DNA of 64,000 nucleotides from Rhizobium sp. CFBP 8762 (GTDB lineage Bacteria; Pseudomonadota; Alphaproteobacteria; Rhizobiales; Rhizobiaceae). Below the pieces are notes generated by a model. That model was not told the DNA's origin. It did no database searches and was given only the letters and a program-made list of their open reading frames with translations. Numbering within the stretch: the first letter of the stretch is position 1; each line of letters begins with the position of its first letter. The DNA is taken from positions 922,753 to 986,752 of the forward strand of contig NZ_JACYUD010000001.1 in NCBI RefSeq assembly GCF_014841565.1, in the 5' to 3' direction. Of this stretch, positions 1 to 8,650 are shown in pieces. The translations under genes and the position numbers were made by a program.

Positions 1-1025
1 TCAACACCATGATCCTGTCGATCCTGTACCGCATGACGCCGGACCAGTGCCGCCTGATCATGATCGACCCGAAAATGCTGGAACTTTCCGTCTATGACGG
101 TATTCCGCATCTGCTTTCGCCTGTTGTGACCGATCCGAAAAAGGCCGTGGTAGCGCTGAAATGGACCGTGCGGGAGATGGAAGAGCGCTACAAAAAAATG
201 TCCAAGATTGGCGTGCGCAACATTGATGGCTTCAACAGCCGCGTGGAGCAGGCACTGGCCAAGGGCGAAGCGATTTCACGTACGGTGCAGACGGGCTTTG
301 ACCGCCAGACCGGCGAGGCCGTGTATGAAACGGAAGAGTTCGACCTCAAAGCGCTGCCCTATATTGTTGTCGTGATCGATGAAATGGCCGACCTGATGAT
401 GGTGGCGGGCAAGGATATTGAAGGTGCGGTACAGCGCTTGGCACAGATGGCGCGTGCCGCTGGCATCCATGTCATCATGGCGACGCAGCGCCCGTCCGTG
501 GATGTGATCACCGGCACCATCAAGGCCAACTTCCCCACCCGCATTTCGTTTCAGGTGACCTCCAAGATCGACAGCCGCACCATTCTGGGCGAGCAGGGTG
601 CCGAACAACTGCTGGGCATGGGCGACATGCTCTATATGGCCGGTGGCGGCCGCATTCAGCGCGTGCACGGTCCTTTCGTCTCCGATTCCGAGGTGGAAGA
701 GGTCGTGGCCTACCTCAAGACACAAGGCTCCCCGCAATACCTCGATGCCATTACCGAGGAAGATGAGGATGAGGCCGATGGCGGCGGACCGGTCGGCAGC
801 GGCAATCTGGCCGACTCGGACGACCCTTACGATCAGGCTGTTGCCGTGGTGCTGCGTGATGGCAAGGCATCCACCTCCTACATCCAGCGCCGTCTGGGCA
901 TTGGCTATAACCGCGCGGCCTCGTTAATCGAACGCATGGAGCAGGAGGGTATCATCAGCCCTGCCAACCACGCCGGAAAACGCGAAATTCTGGTGCCAAC
1001 CGAAGACGAGATAACCGGCCTTTGA
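1..1025 (+). CDS. ftsK: DNA translocase FtsK, C-terminal part (5' end outside window)
   Basis: The reading frame is open from base 3, so the gene begins before the window; about 340 C-terminal residues are visible. FtsK is the septum-anchored ATPase that pumps chromosome ends and activates dimer resolution. Visible are the RecA-like motor with Walker B ([10 protein letters not shown]), the block [20 protein letters not shown] typical of the FtsK/SpoIIIE motor, and the C-terminal winged-helix gamma domain ([20 protein letters not shown]) that reads the polar KOPS sequences. Walker A and the membrane segments lie upstream. An acidic Glu/Asp-rich linker separates motor and gamma domain. Family assignment is secure; the full length is unknown. 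Confidence 0.97.
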   Translation, partial: NTMILSILYRMTPDQCRLIMIDPKMLELSVYDGIPHLLSPVVTDPKKAVVALKWTVREMEERYKKMSKIGVRNIDGFNSRVEQALAKGEAISRTVQTGFDRQTGEAVYETEEFDLKALPYIVVVIDEMADLMMVAGKDIEGAVQRLAQMARAAGIHVIMATQRPSVDVITGTIKANFPTRISFQVTSKIDSRTILGEQGAEQLLGMGDMLYMAGGGRIQRVHGPFVSDSEVEEVVAYLKTQGSPQYLDAITEEDEDEADGGGPVGSGNLADSDDPYDQAVAVVLRDGKASTSYIQRRLGIGYNRAASLIERMEQEGIISPANHAGKREILVPTEDEITGL

Positions 1026-1155
1026 CCATACAGTGTGCTCAAACGCCTTGACGATGCCGCACTTGGTATCCACATCTGGGGCCTGAACCTGATATGCGCA
1101 TTCGGCAGATTGAAAGCGTCGTTGCTTTTGATCGGACATGCTTCTGGAGACATTC

Positions 1156-1830
1156 ATGACGAAACTTGACAAGCCCGCAGTTCCCACCTTTGCTCCCGGC
1201 GCGCTGACCCGCCGGTCCCTGTTGGTGGGTGGGCTTGCCGCGTGTGTCGTGGTGGGCTTGGCCGGCATGTTGCCAGCGCCTGCTATGGCACAGGCCGGAA
1301 GTGCTGCCCAGCGCATCGCCAATCATTTCGCCAGTGTGAAAACCATGTCGGGCGAATTCATGCAGTTCAGCCCGTCCGGCCAGCAGACGGGTGGCAAGTT
1401 CTTCATCTCCCGCCCCGGCAAGATCCGCTTCAATTACGATGCCCCGTCCCCCATGCGTGTCATTTCCGATGGGCGCTCCGTCGTCATCGGCAACAGACAG
1501 TTGAAAACCTGGGATCTGTACCCGCTGAGCAAGACGCCACTCAACCTGCTTCTGGGCGACACCATCGATCTCTCCGCCAAAATGGTGCGCGATGTAAAGG
1601 AAGAGCCTGACCTCACGACTATTGTTCTTGGCGACAAGACCATTTTCGGCGACTCCACCATCACCATGATGTTCGATCCGAAGACTTATGATTTGCGCCA
1701 GTGGACCATTCGCGATGCGCAGGGCAAGGATACATCCGTGATGATTTTCAATGTGCGCGCAGGCGTGGCGCTGAACGATGGCATCTTCGCCATTCCTTAT
1801 GACGAAGTGCGCGGCAACAAAAACCGCTGA
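1156..1830 (+). CDS. lolA: LolA-family outer-membrane lipoprotein carrier protein
   Basis: Periplasmic chaperone expected to carry lipoproteins from the LolCDE complex to the outer membrane. The 224-residue product starts at the ATG preceded by GGAGA five bases upstream; an in-frame ATG 18 bases earlier lacks a comparable site. The N-terminus has twin arginines (TRRSLLVGG), a hydrophobic stretch and an AMAQA cleavage site, so export is clear and a Tat-like route is possible. The mature part has LolA features: a start like AAQRIANHFASVKTMSGEFMQ, a region SRPGKIRFNYD, and a lipid-binding half-barrel pattern. It directly follows ftsK, a common alphaproteobacterial order, and precedes a terminator-like hairpin. 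Confidence 0.85.
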   Translation: MTKLDKPAVPTFAPGALTRRSLLVGGLAACVVVGLAGMLPAPAMAQAGSAAQRIANHFASVKTMSGEFMQFSPSGQQTGGKFFISRPGKIRFNYDAPSPMRVISDGRSVVIGNRQLKTWDLYPLSKTPLNLLLGDTIDLSAKMVRDVKEEPDLTTIVLGDKTIFGDSTITMMFDPKTYDLRQWTIRDAQGKDTSVMIFNVRAGVALNDGIFAIPYDEVRGNKNR

Positions 1831-1852
1831 TTATGTATGACAGCTTGTGGAG

Positions 1853-1885
1853 AAGCCGCCGGCAACCCTGTCCGCGGCTTTGTTC
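1853..1885 (+). terminator. Possible terminator of lolA
   Basis: An inverted repeat AGCCGC...GCGGCT with a 14-base loop is followed by a short T-rich stretch (TTTGTT). It lies 23 bases after the lolA stop. The stem is short, so this is only a probable intrinsic terminator. Confidence 0.45.
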
Positions 1886-1930
1886 TCTGTTATGGCAGCA
1901 TGATTGACCGTTTTACGCCAAGGGATTTTC

Positions 1931-2734
1931 ATGACCTTCTCGGTTGCCACCTGGAACATTAACTCCGTGCGTCTCAGAATGCCGCTGGTTGAGCACTTCT
2001 TGAAAACGTGGCAGCCGGACATCCTCTGCCTGCAGGAAACCAAGTGTCAGAACGACCAGTTTCCATCCAAGCCTCTGAAGGCGCTTGGCTACGAACACAT
2101 CGCCATGCACGGGCAGAAGGGCTACCATGGCGTGGCCACCATTTCCCGCATTCCCATTGATCTGCCGGACAGGCGCGATTATTGCGGCGTTGGCGACGCG
2201 CGCCATCTGTCGATCCTATTCGAGCGTGGGGGCAAGACAGTGCGGCTGCACAATTTTTACGTTCCCGCCGGTGGCGACGAGCCGGACCGCACTATTAACG
2301 CAAAATTCGGCCATAAGCTTGATTTCGTTGAGGAAATGAAGCTGCTGCATGCCGAAGCGGAAGCCGGAATTTCCGCCATTCTGGTGGGCGATCTCAACAT
2401 TGCGCCGCTGGAGCACGATGTCTGGTCGCACAAACAACTGCTGAAAATAGTCAGCCACACGCCCATCGAGACCGAAGGTCTGACCTCCGTCATGACCAAT
2501 GGCGCCTGGGTGGACCTGATGCGCCAGCATATGCCAGCGCCTGAAAAACTCTTTACCTGGTGGAGCTACCGCGCCAAGGACTGGACCGTTGCCGACCGGG
2601 GCCGCCGCCTGGACCACATCTGGTCCTCCGCCGACCTTGCCACCCATTTGAGCCGCGTGGAGATCCTGCGCGAAGCCAGAAGCTGGGAACGCCCCTCCGA
2701 CCACGTTCCGGTGATTGCGTATTTCGATCTCTAA
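1931..2734 (+). CDS. xthA: Exodeoxyribonuclease III (AP endonuclease)
   Basis: A 267-residue member of the ExoIII/AP endonuclease superfamily that incises DNA at abasic sites and trims 3' ends in base excision repair. Metal and catalytic motifs are in order: WNINSVR near the start, LQETK with the metal-binding Glu, the GYHGVA loop, GDLNIAP with the catalytic Asp/Asn pair, and SDHVPV with the Asp-His pair at the C-terminus. The ATG at 1931 has AAGGG just upstream and gives the standard N-terminus; an in-frame start 27 bases earlier is less likely. Its last four bases overlap the convergent Lrp-type gene. Length matches the family. Confidence 0.93.
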   Translation: MTFSVATWNINSVRLRMPLVEHFLKTWQPDILCLQETKCQNDQFPSKPLKALGYEHIAMHGQKGYHGVATISRIPIDLPDRRDYCGVGDARHLSILFERGGKTVRLHNFYVPAGGDEPDRTINAKFGHKLDFVEEMKLLHAEAEAGISAILVGDLNIAPLEHDVWSHKQLLKIVSHTPIETEGLTSVMTNGAWVDLMRQHMPAPEKLFTWWSYRAKDWTVADRGRRLDHIWSSADLATHLSRVEILREARSWERPSDHVPVIAYFDL

Positions 2735-3201
2735 AGGGTTTCGCGCGGCAGTGCCGGGTAAACGGTAGAGCGCTTCACCATTCCATAAGCAAAGCTGGTG
2801 TCGATTGACGCAATCCCCGGAATTGGGTGGAGTTGCTCGCGTACGAAATGCTCATAATCGCGCAGGCTTGCGACCAGCACTCTCAGCAGGTAATCGGCAC
2901 TACCGGTCATCACGTAGCAATCCAGAATGGCATCCACGCCCTTGATTGCATCTTCGAACGCAGCCACCTGCTCCCGTCCGTGTCGCTCCAGCCGTACCCG
3001 TACAAAAGCAGTCACAGGCAGGCCGTAGGCTTCCTCATCGACAATGGCGGTATAGCCGCGAATGATATTGCTCTCTTCCAGCATCCTCAATCGGCGAAGA
3101 CAGGGCGATGGCGACAGGTTGACCTTTTCCGACAGGTCCTGATTTGACAAACGCCCGTCTTTCTGGAGCGCAGACAGAATTTGACGGTCTTTATCATCCA
3201 T
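2731..3201 (-). CDS. Lrp/AsnC family transcriptional regulator
   Basis: A 156-residue regulator of the feast/famine family. The N-terminal helix-turn-helix (about residues 5-60) has the signature DRQILSALQKDGRLSNQDL followed by LSPSPCLRRLRMLEE; the C-terminal RAM ligand-binding and oligomerisation domain follows. The start MDDKDRQ has AAGGA seven bases upstream and fits the family better than an upstream in-frame codon. The gene is divergent from an EamA-type exporter, a usual arrangement for an Lrp regulator of amino-acid efflux, and a palindrome lies before the exporter. The effector amino acid is not evident. Confidence 0.9.
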   Translation of the reverse strand: MDDKDRQILSALQKDGRLSNQDLSEKVNLSPSPCLRRLRMLEESNIIRGYTAIVDEEAYGLPVTAFVRVRLERHGREQVAAFEDAIKGVDAILDCYVMTGSADYLLRVLVASLRDYEHFVREQLHPIPGIASIDTSFAYGMVKRSTVYPALPRETL

Positions 3202-3284
3202 GGGAAATCCTTGGCATTTTCTGCTAATAATCATTTGATCGCTAGCGGACTTCGCACGAAACTGCCAGTCATATTGCGCTAATC

Positions 3285-3302
3285 TTGTCGTATATTCGAC
3301 AA
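3285..3302. promoter_or_regulatory. Candidate Lrp operator in the lrp/EamA intergenic region
   Basis: A perfect 6-base inverted repeat TTGTCG-tatatt-CGACAA sits 16 bases before the exporter start codon. It is AT-rich at the centre like many Lrp/AsnC operators and lies between the divergent regulator and its presumed target. The role is inferred from position and symmetry. Confidence 0.45.
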
Positions 3303-3318
3303 CAGGTGCAAACCAGAC

Positions 3319-4239
3319 ATGTCTATCATCAGCTCAAACACAGCCCTCCCCATCACAGCGGTCTCATCCAAGCGGCTGCTCGGATATTTAGCCATTGCGC
3401 TAGTGGTGACGATTTGGGCGGGGTTTGCCGTATCCATGCGCGCCATTCACCAGTCCGGTCTGACCTCTGCCGATGTTGCGCTTATTCGCTTTCTCGTTCC
3501 CGCGTTGCTGTTGCTGCCCCTGTTGCCATCGCGATGGGCTGCACTTCGCACGTTGCGCCTGCAGGATGGATTGATGGTCACAGCCGGGGCAGGCCTGCCG
3601 TTCTTTCTGCTGGCATCGGCAGGCGCACGCCTGTCTTCGGCAGCCTATGTCAGCGCGTTGATTGCGGGCACGGCACCGCTGTTCGTGGCACTGTTATCGC
3701 GCGCCTTCCTGCGTCAGGGCATCAGCCGCGCGCGGGGCTTCGGGCTGCTGGTTATCATTGCCGGAGTCATTGCGCTGGTTGCAGCCCAAGGTTCGGTGGA
3801 TCTGTCCCAGATCAGCGGAATCATGCTGCTGCTGACCGCAAGCCTCTGCTGGGCCATCTACTCCATTGGCCTGCGGCGCGTGGGGGTCGATCCCGTGGGC
3901 TGCGCCATGCTGGTTACTCTCCCATCCGTACCCGTTATCGGTGTTCTGATGATAACGGGAATGCTTTCCAGCAACCTTGCCAACGCCAATGTGCAGGACA
4001 TTCTGTATTTTGCAGCCGTGCAGGGAGTGGGTGTCGGCATCGTATCCACAGTGGTCTATGCGCTGGCAACGCAGTGCCTCGGCGCTCAACGCTGTACCAC
4101 AATCGGCGCACTGGCACCGGTGCTGGCGGCGATCATGGCCGTGCCGCTGCTCAGCGAAACGCTGGCGCTGCCCGCAATCCTTGGCATTTTGACGATCAGT
4201 GCCGGAGTGGCGCTGGCAAACCGCTCGCCTAAGGCTTAG
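3319..4239 (+). CDS. EamA-family (DMT superfamily) transporter
   Basis: A 306-residue inner-membrane protein with about ten hydrophobic segments arranged as two EamA repeats, the layout of drug/metabolite exporters such as RhtA and YdcZ relatives. Glycine-rich and polar positions typical of the fold occur, for example LIRFLVPALLL in the first repeat and GVALAN near the end. It is divergent from an Lrp/AsnC gene, suggesting export of an amino acid or related metabolite under that regulator. The substrate cannot be read from sequence. The last four bases overlap the convergent cNMP-binding gene. Confidence 0.88.
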   Translation: MSIISSNTALPITAVSSKRLLGYLAIALVVTIWAGFAVSMRAIHQSGLTSADVALIRFLVPALLLLPLLPSRWAALRTLRLQDGLMVTAGAGLPFFLLASAGARLSSAAYVSALIAGTAPLFVALLSRAFLRQGISRARGFGLLVIIAGVIALVAAQGSVDLSQISGIMLLLTASLCWAIYSIGLRRVGVDPVGCAMLVTLPSVPVIGVLMITGMLSSNLANANVQDILYFAAVQGVGVGIVSTVVYALATQCLGAQRCTTIGALAPVLAAIMAVPLLSETLALPAILGILTISAGVALANRSPKA

Positions 4240-4691
4240 GCAAACTTGCCCTGCAACGCTTCCAGCCGCGCCACCATGCTCTGGAAATTCTGCGTCAGCC
4301 GCGTTTCCATCAGCGCGCCGATTTCGGGATATTCTTCCAGCATGCGGTGAAAGAGCTGCCGATTGATGCGCATGACCTCGCTGCCGGTTTCCGCTTTGGC
4401 GGTAAATTTTCGCTCCACGGCTGAGATCAGCGCCAGTTCAGATAGCAGCGTGCCGCGCCCGACTGTATCCACAAGGCGCGGCTTGCCGTCGCGGCCCTTG
4501 GCCGTCAGTGTCAGTTCACCGCCCGCCACCACATAGGCGCAATCGGCCATGGTTCCTTCGCGAAACAGCTCCTGTCCCGCAGACAGGCTCCGGCGCTCGG
4601 CACCAAAGGCAATCAGCCGTAGCTTGTCATCACTGATTTCATTGAACAAAGGTACGGTGGACAGAAGCGCGATATCATCATTCAGCGACAC
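4236..4691 (-). CDS. Small cyclic-nucleotide-binding domain protein
   Basis: A 151-residue protein made almost wholly of one cNMP-binding (CAP_ED) domain: SAGQELFREGTMADCAYVVAGGELTL forms the beta-roll and the phosphate-binding cassette region follows around GTLLSELALIS. There is no helix-turn-helix, so it is not a complete Crp/Fnr regulator. It begins with GTG ten bases after the cenR stop and is probably co-transcribed. In Brucella the cenR orthologue otpR is likewise followed by a protein annotated as a cAMP-dependent protein kinase regulatory subunit-like factor. A signalling or adaptor role for the response regulator pathway is inference. Confidence 0.82.
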   Translation of the reverse strand: MSLNDDIALLSTVPLFNEISDDKLRLIAFGAERRSLSAGQELFREGTMADCAYVVAGGELTLTAKGRDGKPRLVDTVGRGTLLSELALISAVERKFTAKAETGSEVMRINRQLFHRMLEEYPEIGALMETRLTQNFQSMVARLEALQGKFA

Positions 4692-4701
4692 AGGGTTTCT
4701 C

Positions 4702-5382
4702 TCACGGTACGAGTTTGTAGCCGCCGTTTTCCGTTACCAGAATTTCGGCATTGGACGGGTCGCGCTCGATCTTTTGCCGCAGGCGATAGACATGCGTTTC
4801 CAGCGTATGGGTGGTCACTCCGGAGTTGTAGCCCCAGACCTCTTCCAGCAGCACATCGCGCGTCACCACCTTTTGCTCGGCCCGGTAGAGATAGCGGATA
4901 ATGGCCGCTTCCTTCTCTGTCAGGCGGATTTTGTCGCCGTTTTCCAATGTCAGCAATTTCTGGCTGGGCTTGAAGGTATAGGGACCGACGATGAACGTCG
5001 CGTCTTCGCTGCTTTCGTGCTGGCGAAGCTGTGCGCGGATGCGCGCCAAAAGCACCGCAAACCGAAAAGGCTTGGTAACGTAGTCATTGGCACCGGCTTC
5101 CAGACCCAGAATCGTATCCGAATCGGTATCATGGCCCGTCAACAGAATGATCGGCGGCTTAAAGCCTTGTCTGCGCAGCAGCTTGACCGCTTCGCGCCCA
5201 TCCATATCCGGCAGGCCGACATCCATGATCATGAGGTTGATTTGCTCGGCCAACGCCGTCTGCATGCCCTTGGTGGCCGTTGCTTCCTGCAGAATGGTAA
5301 ACTCATTGTAGAGCGAGAGTTGCTCGATCAAGGTTTCGCGCAGATCATCATCGTCATCGACCAGCAGAATGGTGCGTATCAT
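4702..5382 (-). CDS. cenR: OmpR/PhoB-type response regulator, CenR/OtpR-like
   Basis: A 226-residue response regulator. The receiver domain has an acidic run at residues 9-13, phosphoacceptor Asp54 (LMIMDVGLPD), Thr82 and Lys104 (VTKPF). The C-terminal winged helix (about 130-226) contains LTEKEAAIIRYLYRA and the recognition helix THTLETHVYRLRQKI. The start is set by AGGAG seven bases before MIRTILLVD; the longer upstream reading frame has no support. CenR controls envelope integrity in Caulobacter and rhizobia, and OtpR affects beta-lactam tolerance in Brucella. A co-transcribed cNMP-binding gene and a divergent L,D-transpeptidase agree with an envelope role. No cognate kinase gene is adjacent. 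Confidence 0.88.
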   Translation of the reverse strand: MIRTILLVDDDDDLRETLIEQLSLYNEFTILQEATATKGMQTALAEQINLMIMDVGLPDMDGREAVKLLRRQGFKPPIILLTGHDTDSDTILGLEAGANDYVTKPFRFAVLLARIRAQLRQHESSEDATFIVGPYTFKPSQKLLTLENGDKIRLTEKEAAIIRYLYRAEQKVVTRDVLLEEVWGYNSGVTTHTLETHVYRLRQKIERDPSNAEILVTENGGYKLVP

Positions 5383-5461
5383 ACTTTGGCTCCTGAAATG
5401 CGCATTGTCATCAAACTGCGTTTTAGCCCATAAAGCGACAAGATGGAAATCGGAACACGCA

Positions 5462-6004
5462 ATGCGACAGAAACGCGAAAAACAGGTGAGAAAGCCAAAA
5501 ATCATAACCGTACGAGCCGCTCCGGGCGATCGCAGACGGGGCCTTGTTTCCATCGGCCCACTGGTTTTTCCCGCAGCGCTTGGCCGCAGTGGCATCAGCA
5601 GCCGTAAGCGCGAGGGGGATGGCGCAACGCCGCTCAGCATGATGCGGCTCATCAGCGGCTTTACGCGCTCCACCCCGCCCGCAACGCGGTTGCCTCTGAT
5701 ATCGACGCGAAGCGATATGCTGTGGTGCGATGCTCCCGGCCATGCCAGTTACAACCGGCTTGTCCGTGCACCTTTCGCTGCCAGCCACGAAAAAATGATG
5801 CGCGACGATGGTCTCTACAATGTCTGTCTTGTTATGAACTGGAACATCACCAGCCGAAAGCGCAATGGCGGCTCGGCGATTTTCTTCCACCTGATTCGTG
5901 GGCATTACGAGCCGACGGAGGGCTGCATCGCCGTCAGCCCCCAGACCATGCGCCGCCTGCTGCCCTTGATGGAAACGGGCACGATTGTGCGGGTTGTTGG
6001 GTAA
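5462..6004 (+). CDS. L,D-transpeptidase (YkuD domain) family protein
   Basis: A 180-residue protein whose C-terminal half carries the YkuD catalytic pattern: AIFFHL with the conserved His, then EPTEGCIAVS with the nucleophilic Cys. L,D-transpeptidases form 3-3 crosslinks or attach proteins to peptidoglycan; single-domain rhizobial homologues of this type are common. The start at MRQKREKQ fits a weak GGAA site; the N-terminus is Arg/Lys-rich and lacks a clear signal peptide, which is unusual for a periplasmic enzyme, so a different export route or mis-set start is possible. It is divergent from cenR and may be under its control. Confidence 0.8.
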   Translation: MRQKREKQVRKPKIITVRAAPGDRRRGLVSIGPLVFPAALGRSGISSRKREGDGATPLSMMRLISGFTRSTPPATRLPLISTRSDMLWCDAPGHASYNRLVRAPFAASHEKMMRDDGLYNVCLVMNWNITSRKRNGGSAIFFHLIRGHYEPTEGCIAVSPQTMRRLLPLMETGTIVRVVG

Positions 6005-6023
6005 GGCGTCCCCTGACCCTCAT

Positions 6024-6143
6024 CCCTCATTCCTGTGCTGGTCACAGGAATCCAGCCGACGCGCGTCTGCGCGGCGAATAGCTTTTTTAGCCCAATGACT
6101 TGGGCTAGATGGATCCCTGTGGACCGAGCACAGGGATGACGGG
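6024..6143. repeat. Nested inverted-repeat intergenic element
   Basis: Two arms of about 31-34 bases (6024-6054 and 6110-6143) are largely reverse complements of each other. Each arm is itself a hairpin: ATTCCTGTG/CACAGGAAT around a 5-base loop in the first, ATCCCTGTG/CACAGGGAT around a 7-base loop in the second. Between them lies a third perfect hairpin, TAGCCCAA-tgac-TTGGGCTA at 6088-6107. The element fills the gap between the transpeptidase and the leuC 3' ends and resembles dispersed palindromic repeats common in alphaproteobacterial genomes. Confidence 0.75.
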
Positions 6144-6175
6144 CAAATAGCGCAGGCGATAGAAAGCCCAGCTCT

Positions 6176-7606
6176 TTAGGCATCCATCTTCGGGGCATAG
6201 TCCCATTCGCGGATATCCACGAAATGCCCTGCCACCGCCGCCGCCGCCGCCATAGCGGGCGACACCAGATGGGTGCGGCTTTTCAGGCCCTGACGTCCTT
6301 CGAAATTGCGGTTCGAGGTCGAGGCGCAGCGCTCGCCGGGGGCCAGACGGTCATCATTCATCGCCAGGCACATGGAGCAGCCGGGCTCACGCCAGTCAAA
6401 GCCTGCTGCCTTGAAGATGAGATCCAGTCCTTCAGCCTCCGCCTGCAATTTCACAAGGCCGGAACCGGGCACGATCATGGCCGATACGGTCGGCGCTACG
6501 GTGCGCCCCTCCACCACTTTGGCAACCGCGCGCAAATCCTCGATACGGCCATTGGTGCAGGAACCGATGAACACACGGTCAATGGCGATATCGGTCATTT
6601 TCGTGCCGGGCTTCAGGCCCATATAGTCCAGCGCCCGCCACTTGGAGAGGCGCTTGTTTTCGTCCTCAATCTCGTCCGGGTTTGGCACAACCCCCTGCAC
6701 CGATACCACATCCTCCGGTGACGACCCCCAGGAAACGATGGGTGGCAGTTCCTCGGCGTTCAGCACCACCACGCGGTCGTAATAGGCACCCTCGTCCGTA
6801 TGCAGCGTTTTCCAGTAGGCAATAGCCTTGTCCAGATTGTCACCGGTCGGCGCGCGGGGCTTGCCCTTGATGTAGTTGAAGGTCGTTTCGTCCGGCGCAA
6901 TCAGGCCCGCGCGGGCCCCGCCCTCAATGGTCATGTTGCAGACCGTCATGCGGCCTTCCATTGACAGCGAGCGAATGGCTTCGCCCGCAAATTCAATGAC
7001 GTGTCCCGTGCCGCCCGCCGTACCGATTTCGCCAATGATCGCCAGAATGATATCCTTGGCGGTAACGCCCGCTGGCAGCTTGCCATCGACACGCACCAGC
7101 ATGTTCTTGGCTTTTTTCTGAATCAGCGTCTGCGTTGCCAGCACATGCTCCACCTCGGAGGTACCAATGCCGTGCGCCAGTGCGCCGAAGGCTCCATGGG
7201 TGGAGGTATGGCTGTCGCCGCACACAATCGTCATGCCCGGCAGGGTAAAGCCCTGCTCCGGCCCGACAATATGCACGATGCCTTGGCGCTTATCGGTCTG
7301 CGAGTAATATTCCACGCCGAAATCCGCAGCATTGCGCGCCAGCGCTTCCACCTGAATGCGGCTTTCCTCGTTCTTGATGCCCAGAGCCCGGTCTGGCGAG
7401 GTCGGCACATTGTGGTCCACCACGGCAAGCGTCTTGTGCGGTGCGCGCACCTTCCGGCCCGCCATACGCAATCCCTCGAACGCCTGCGGGCTCGTCACTT
7501 CATGGACGAGATGGCGGTCGATATAGAGCAGACAGGTTCCGTCATCCTGCGTGCTGACAACGTGATCGTCCCAGATCTTATCGTAAAGGGTGCGCGGTGC
7601 GCTCAT
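6176..7606 (-). CDS. leuC: 3-isopropylmalate dehydratase large subunit
   Basis: A 476-residue subunit that with LeuD isomerises 2-isopropylmalate to 3-isopropylmalate in leucine synthesis. Aconitase-family motifs are present: the N-terminal [25 protein letters not shown], and the three iron-sulphur cysteines in GSCTNGRI and GCSMCLAMN. Length is standard. leuD is not adjacent here, so the two subunits are encoded apart. The region upstream holds a possible leader ORF and a weak hairpin (see findings). Confidence 0.97.
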   Translation of the reverse strand: MSAPRTLYDKIWDDHVVSTQDDGTCLLYIDRHLVHEVTSPQAFEGLRMAGRKVRAPHKTLAVVDHNVPTSPDRALGIKNEESRIQVEALARNAADFGVEYYSQTDKRQGIVHIVGPEQGFTLPGMTIVCGDSHTSTHGAFGALAHGIGTSEVEHVLATQTLIQKKAKNMLVRVDGKLPAGVTAKDIILAIIGEIGTAGGTGHVIEFAGEAIRSLSMEGRMTVCNMTIEGGARAGLIAPDETTFNYIKGKPRAPTGDNLDKAIAYWKTLHTDEGAYYDRVVVLNAEELPPIVSWGSSPEDVVSVQGVVPNPDEIEDENKRLSKWRALDYMGLKPGTKMTDIAIDRVFIGSCTNGRIEDLRAVAKVVEGRTVAPTVSAMIVPGSGLVKLQAEAEGLDLIFKAAGFDWREPGCSMCLAMNDDRLAPGERCASTSNRNFEGRQGLKSRTHLVSPAMAAAAAVAGHFVDIREWDYAPKMDA

Positions 7607-7810
7607 GGCTTCAATCCATTATGTCGGTAAATTACAGCAACCAGAAAAAGCGGGCGAAGGCCCAAACCGTGCCTACGGTAGTCGGCTGCTAAGCGCGCCC
7701 TGCACGCATGCAAAGAAGCGGGCCGGAAGACGCTTATGGTCTTGCAGCACGAAAATTCTCTGCTCGTTGCAACTGAACTTGGATTCCATGCCTGCTCTAT
7801 ACCAAGATTT

Positions 7811-8641
7811 TCAGCGTTTCGCAACGGGAACGCGGCTCATATGCCGCTCAAACCGGCGCAGCGCCAGCGACACGGTGATGGTCAGCACCAGATAGACATA
7901 GGCGACGATGGAATAGGTCTCGAAAAACAGGAAGGAGCCGGAGGCGTAAACCTTGCCCATCTGCGTGATATCGGCCACGCCCAGCACGGACACGAGCGAG
8001 GAATCCTTGACCATCGCCACGAAATCATTGCCGAAAGGCGGCAGGATCACACGCGCGGCCTGCGGTGAAACCACCAGCCGGAAGCGCTGTGCCCGGGTCA
8101 GCCCCAAGGCCTCGGCCGCCTCGATCTGCCCTCGGTCCACCGATTCAATACCTGCGCGAAACACTTCTGCCAAAAACGCCGAGTAGCCGATGGCAAGCGC
8201 CATAACGGCGCGCCACAAGAGCGAGATATCGCGCACCATCAACGGCTCGGCATACCCGGCTTTGATCAGCGGCGTGAGAGCGATATTCACCAGCATAACC
8301 AGCGCTGGCGCACCGACAAAGGCGATGTAAAACAACAGCACCAGCATGGGTATGCCGCGCAGAGCCTCGATATAAAAACGGGCAAGCTGGCGCAGAACCA
8401 GAAAGCGCGAAAAGCCCATCAGCGCCACGCCGAGCCCCAAAAGCGTGGCAAGCGAAAAGGCTGCCAGCGTTACCCCGATTGTGACGCCCAGCCCTTTCAA
8501 AATGATCTGAAAGATTTCGGAATACTGGCTGTTTGTGCCGATCAGCACGGCAAGCGCGAGGCCAATGCCCCCCAGCGCCACCAGCCACCATGGAAAATCC
8601 TGGGGGCCATTACGCCGGTCCCTGACTTTTGCGTCGCGCAT
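7811..8641 (-). CDS. Polar amino-acid ABC transporter permease
   Basis: A 276-residue inner-membrane permease of the HisMQ/GlnP type. Five or so membrane segments flank the EAA loop for ATPase contact, visible as QIEAAEALGLTRAQRFRLVVSPQAAR; the family motif EALRGIPMLVLLFY precedes it. The ATG at 8641 is preferred over an upstream TTG abutting the previous stop. It lies ten bases after a periplasmic binding-protein gene, forming a two-gene unit. No ABC ATPase gene is present nearby, so the ATPase must be encoded elsewhere. Confidence 0.92.
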   Translation of the reverse strand: MRDAKVRDRRNGPQDFPWWLVALGGIGLALAVLIGTNSQYSEIFQIILKGLGVTIGVTLAAFSLATLLGLGVALMGFSRFLVLRQLARFYIEALRGIPMLVLLFYIAFVGAPALVMLVNIALTPLIKAGYAEPLMVRDISLLWRAVMALAIGYSAFLAEVFRAGIESVDRGQIEAAEALGLTRAQRFRLVVSPQAARVILPPFGNDFVAMVKDSSLVSVLGVADITQMGKVYASGSFLFFETYSIVAYVYLVLTITVSLALRRFERHMSRVPVAKR

Positions 8642-8650
8642 GGACTGCAA

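Noticed and set aside
6088-6107. TAGCCCAA hairpin as terminator of leuC or the transpeptidase
   Set aside because: A T-run precedes rather than follows the stem on the plus strand, and on the minus strand the stem is followed by A residues, so it cannot act as an intrinsic terminator; it is treated as part of the nested repeat.
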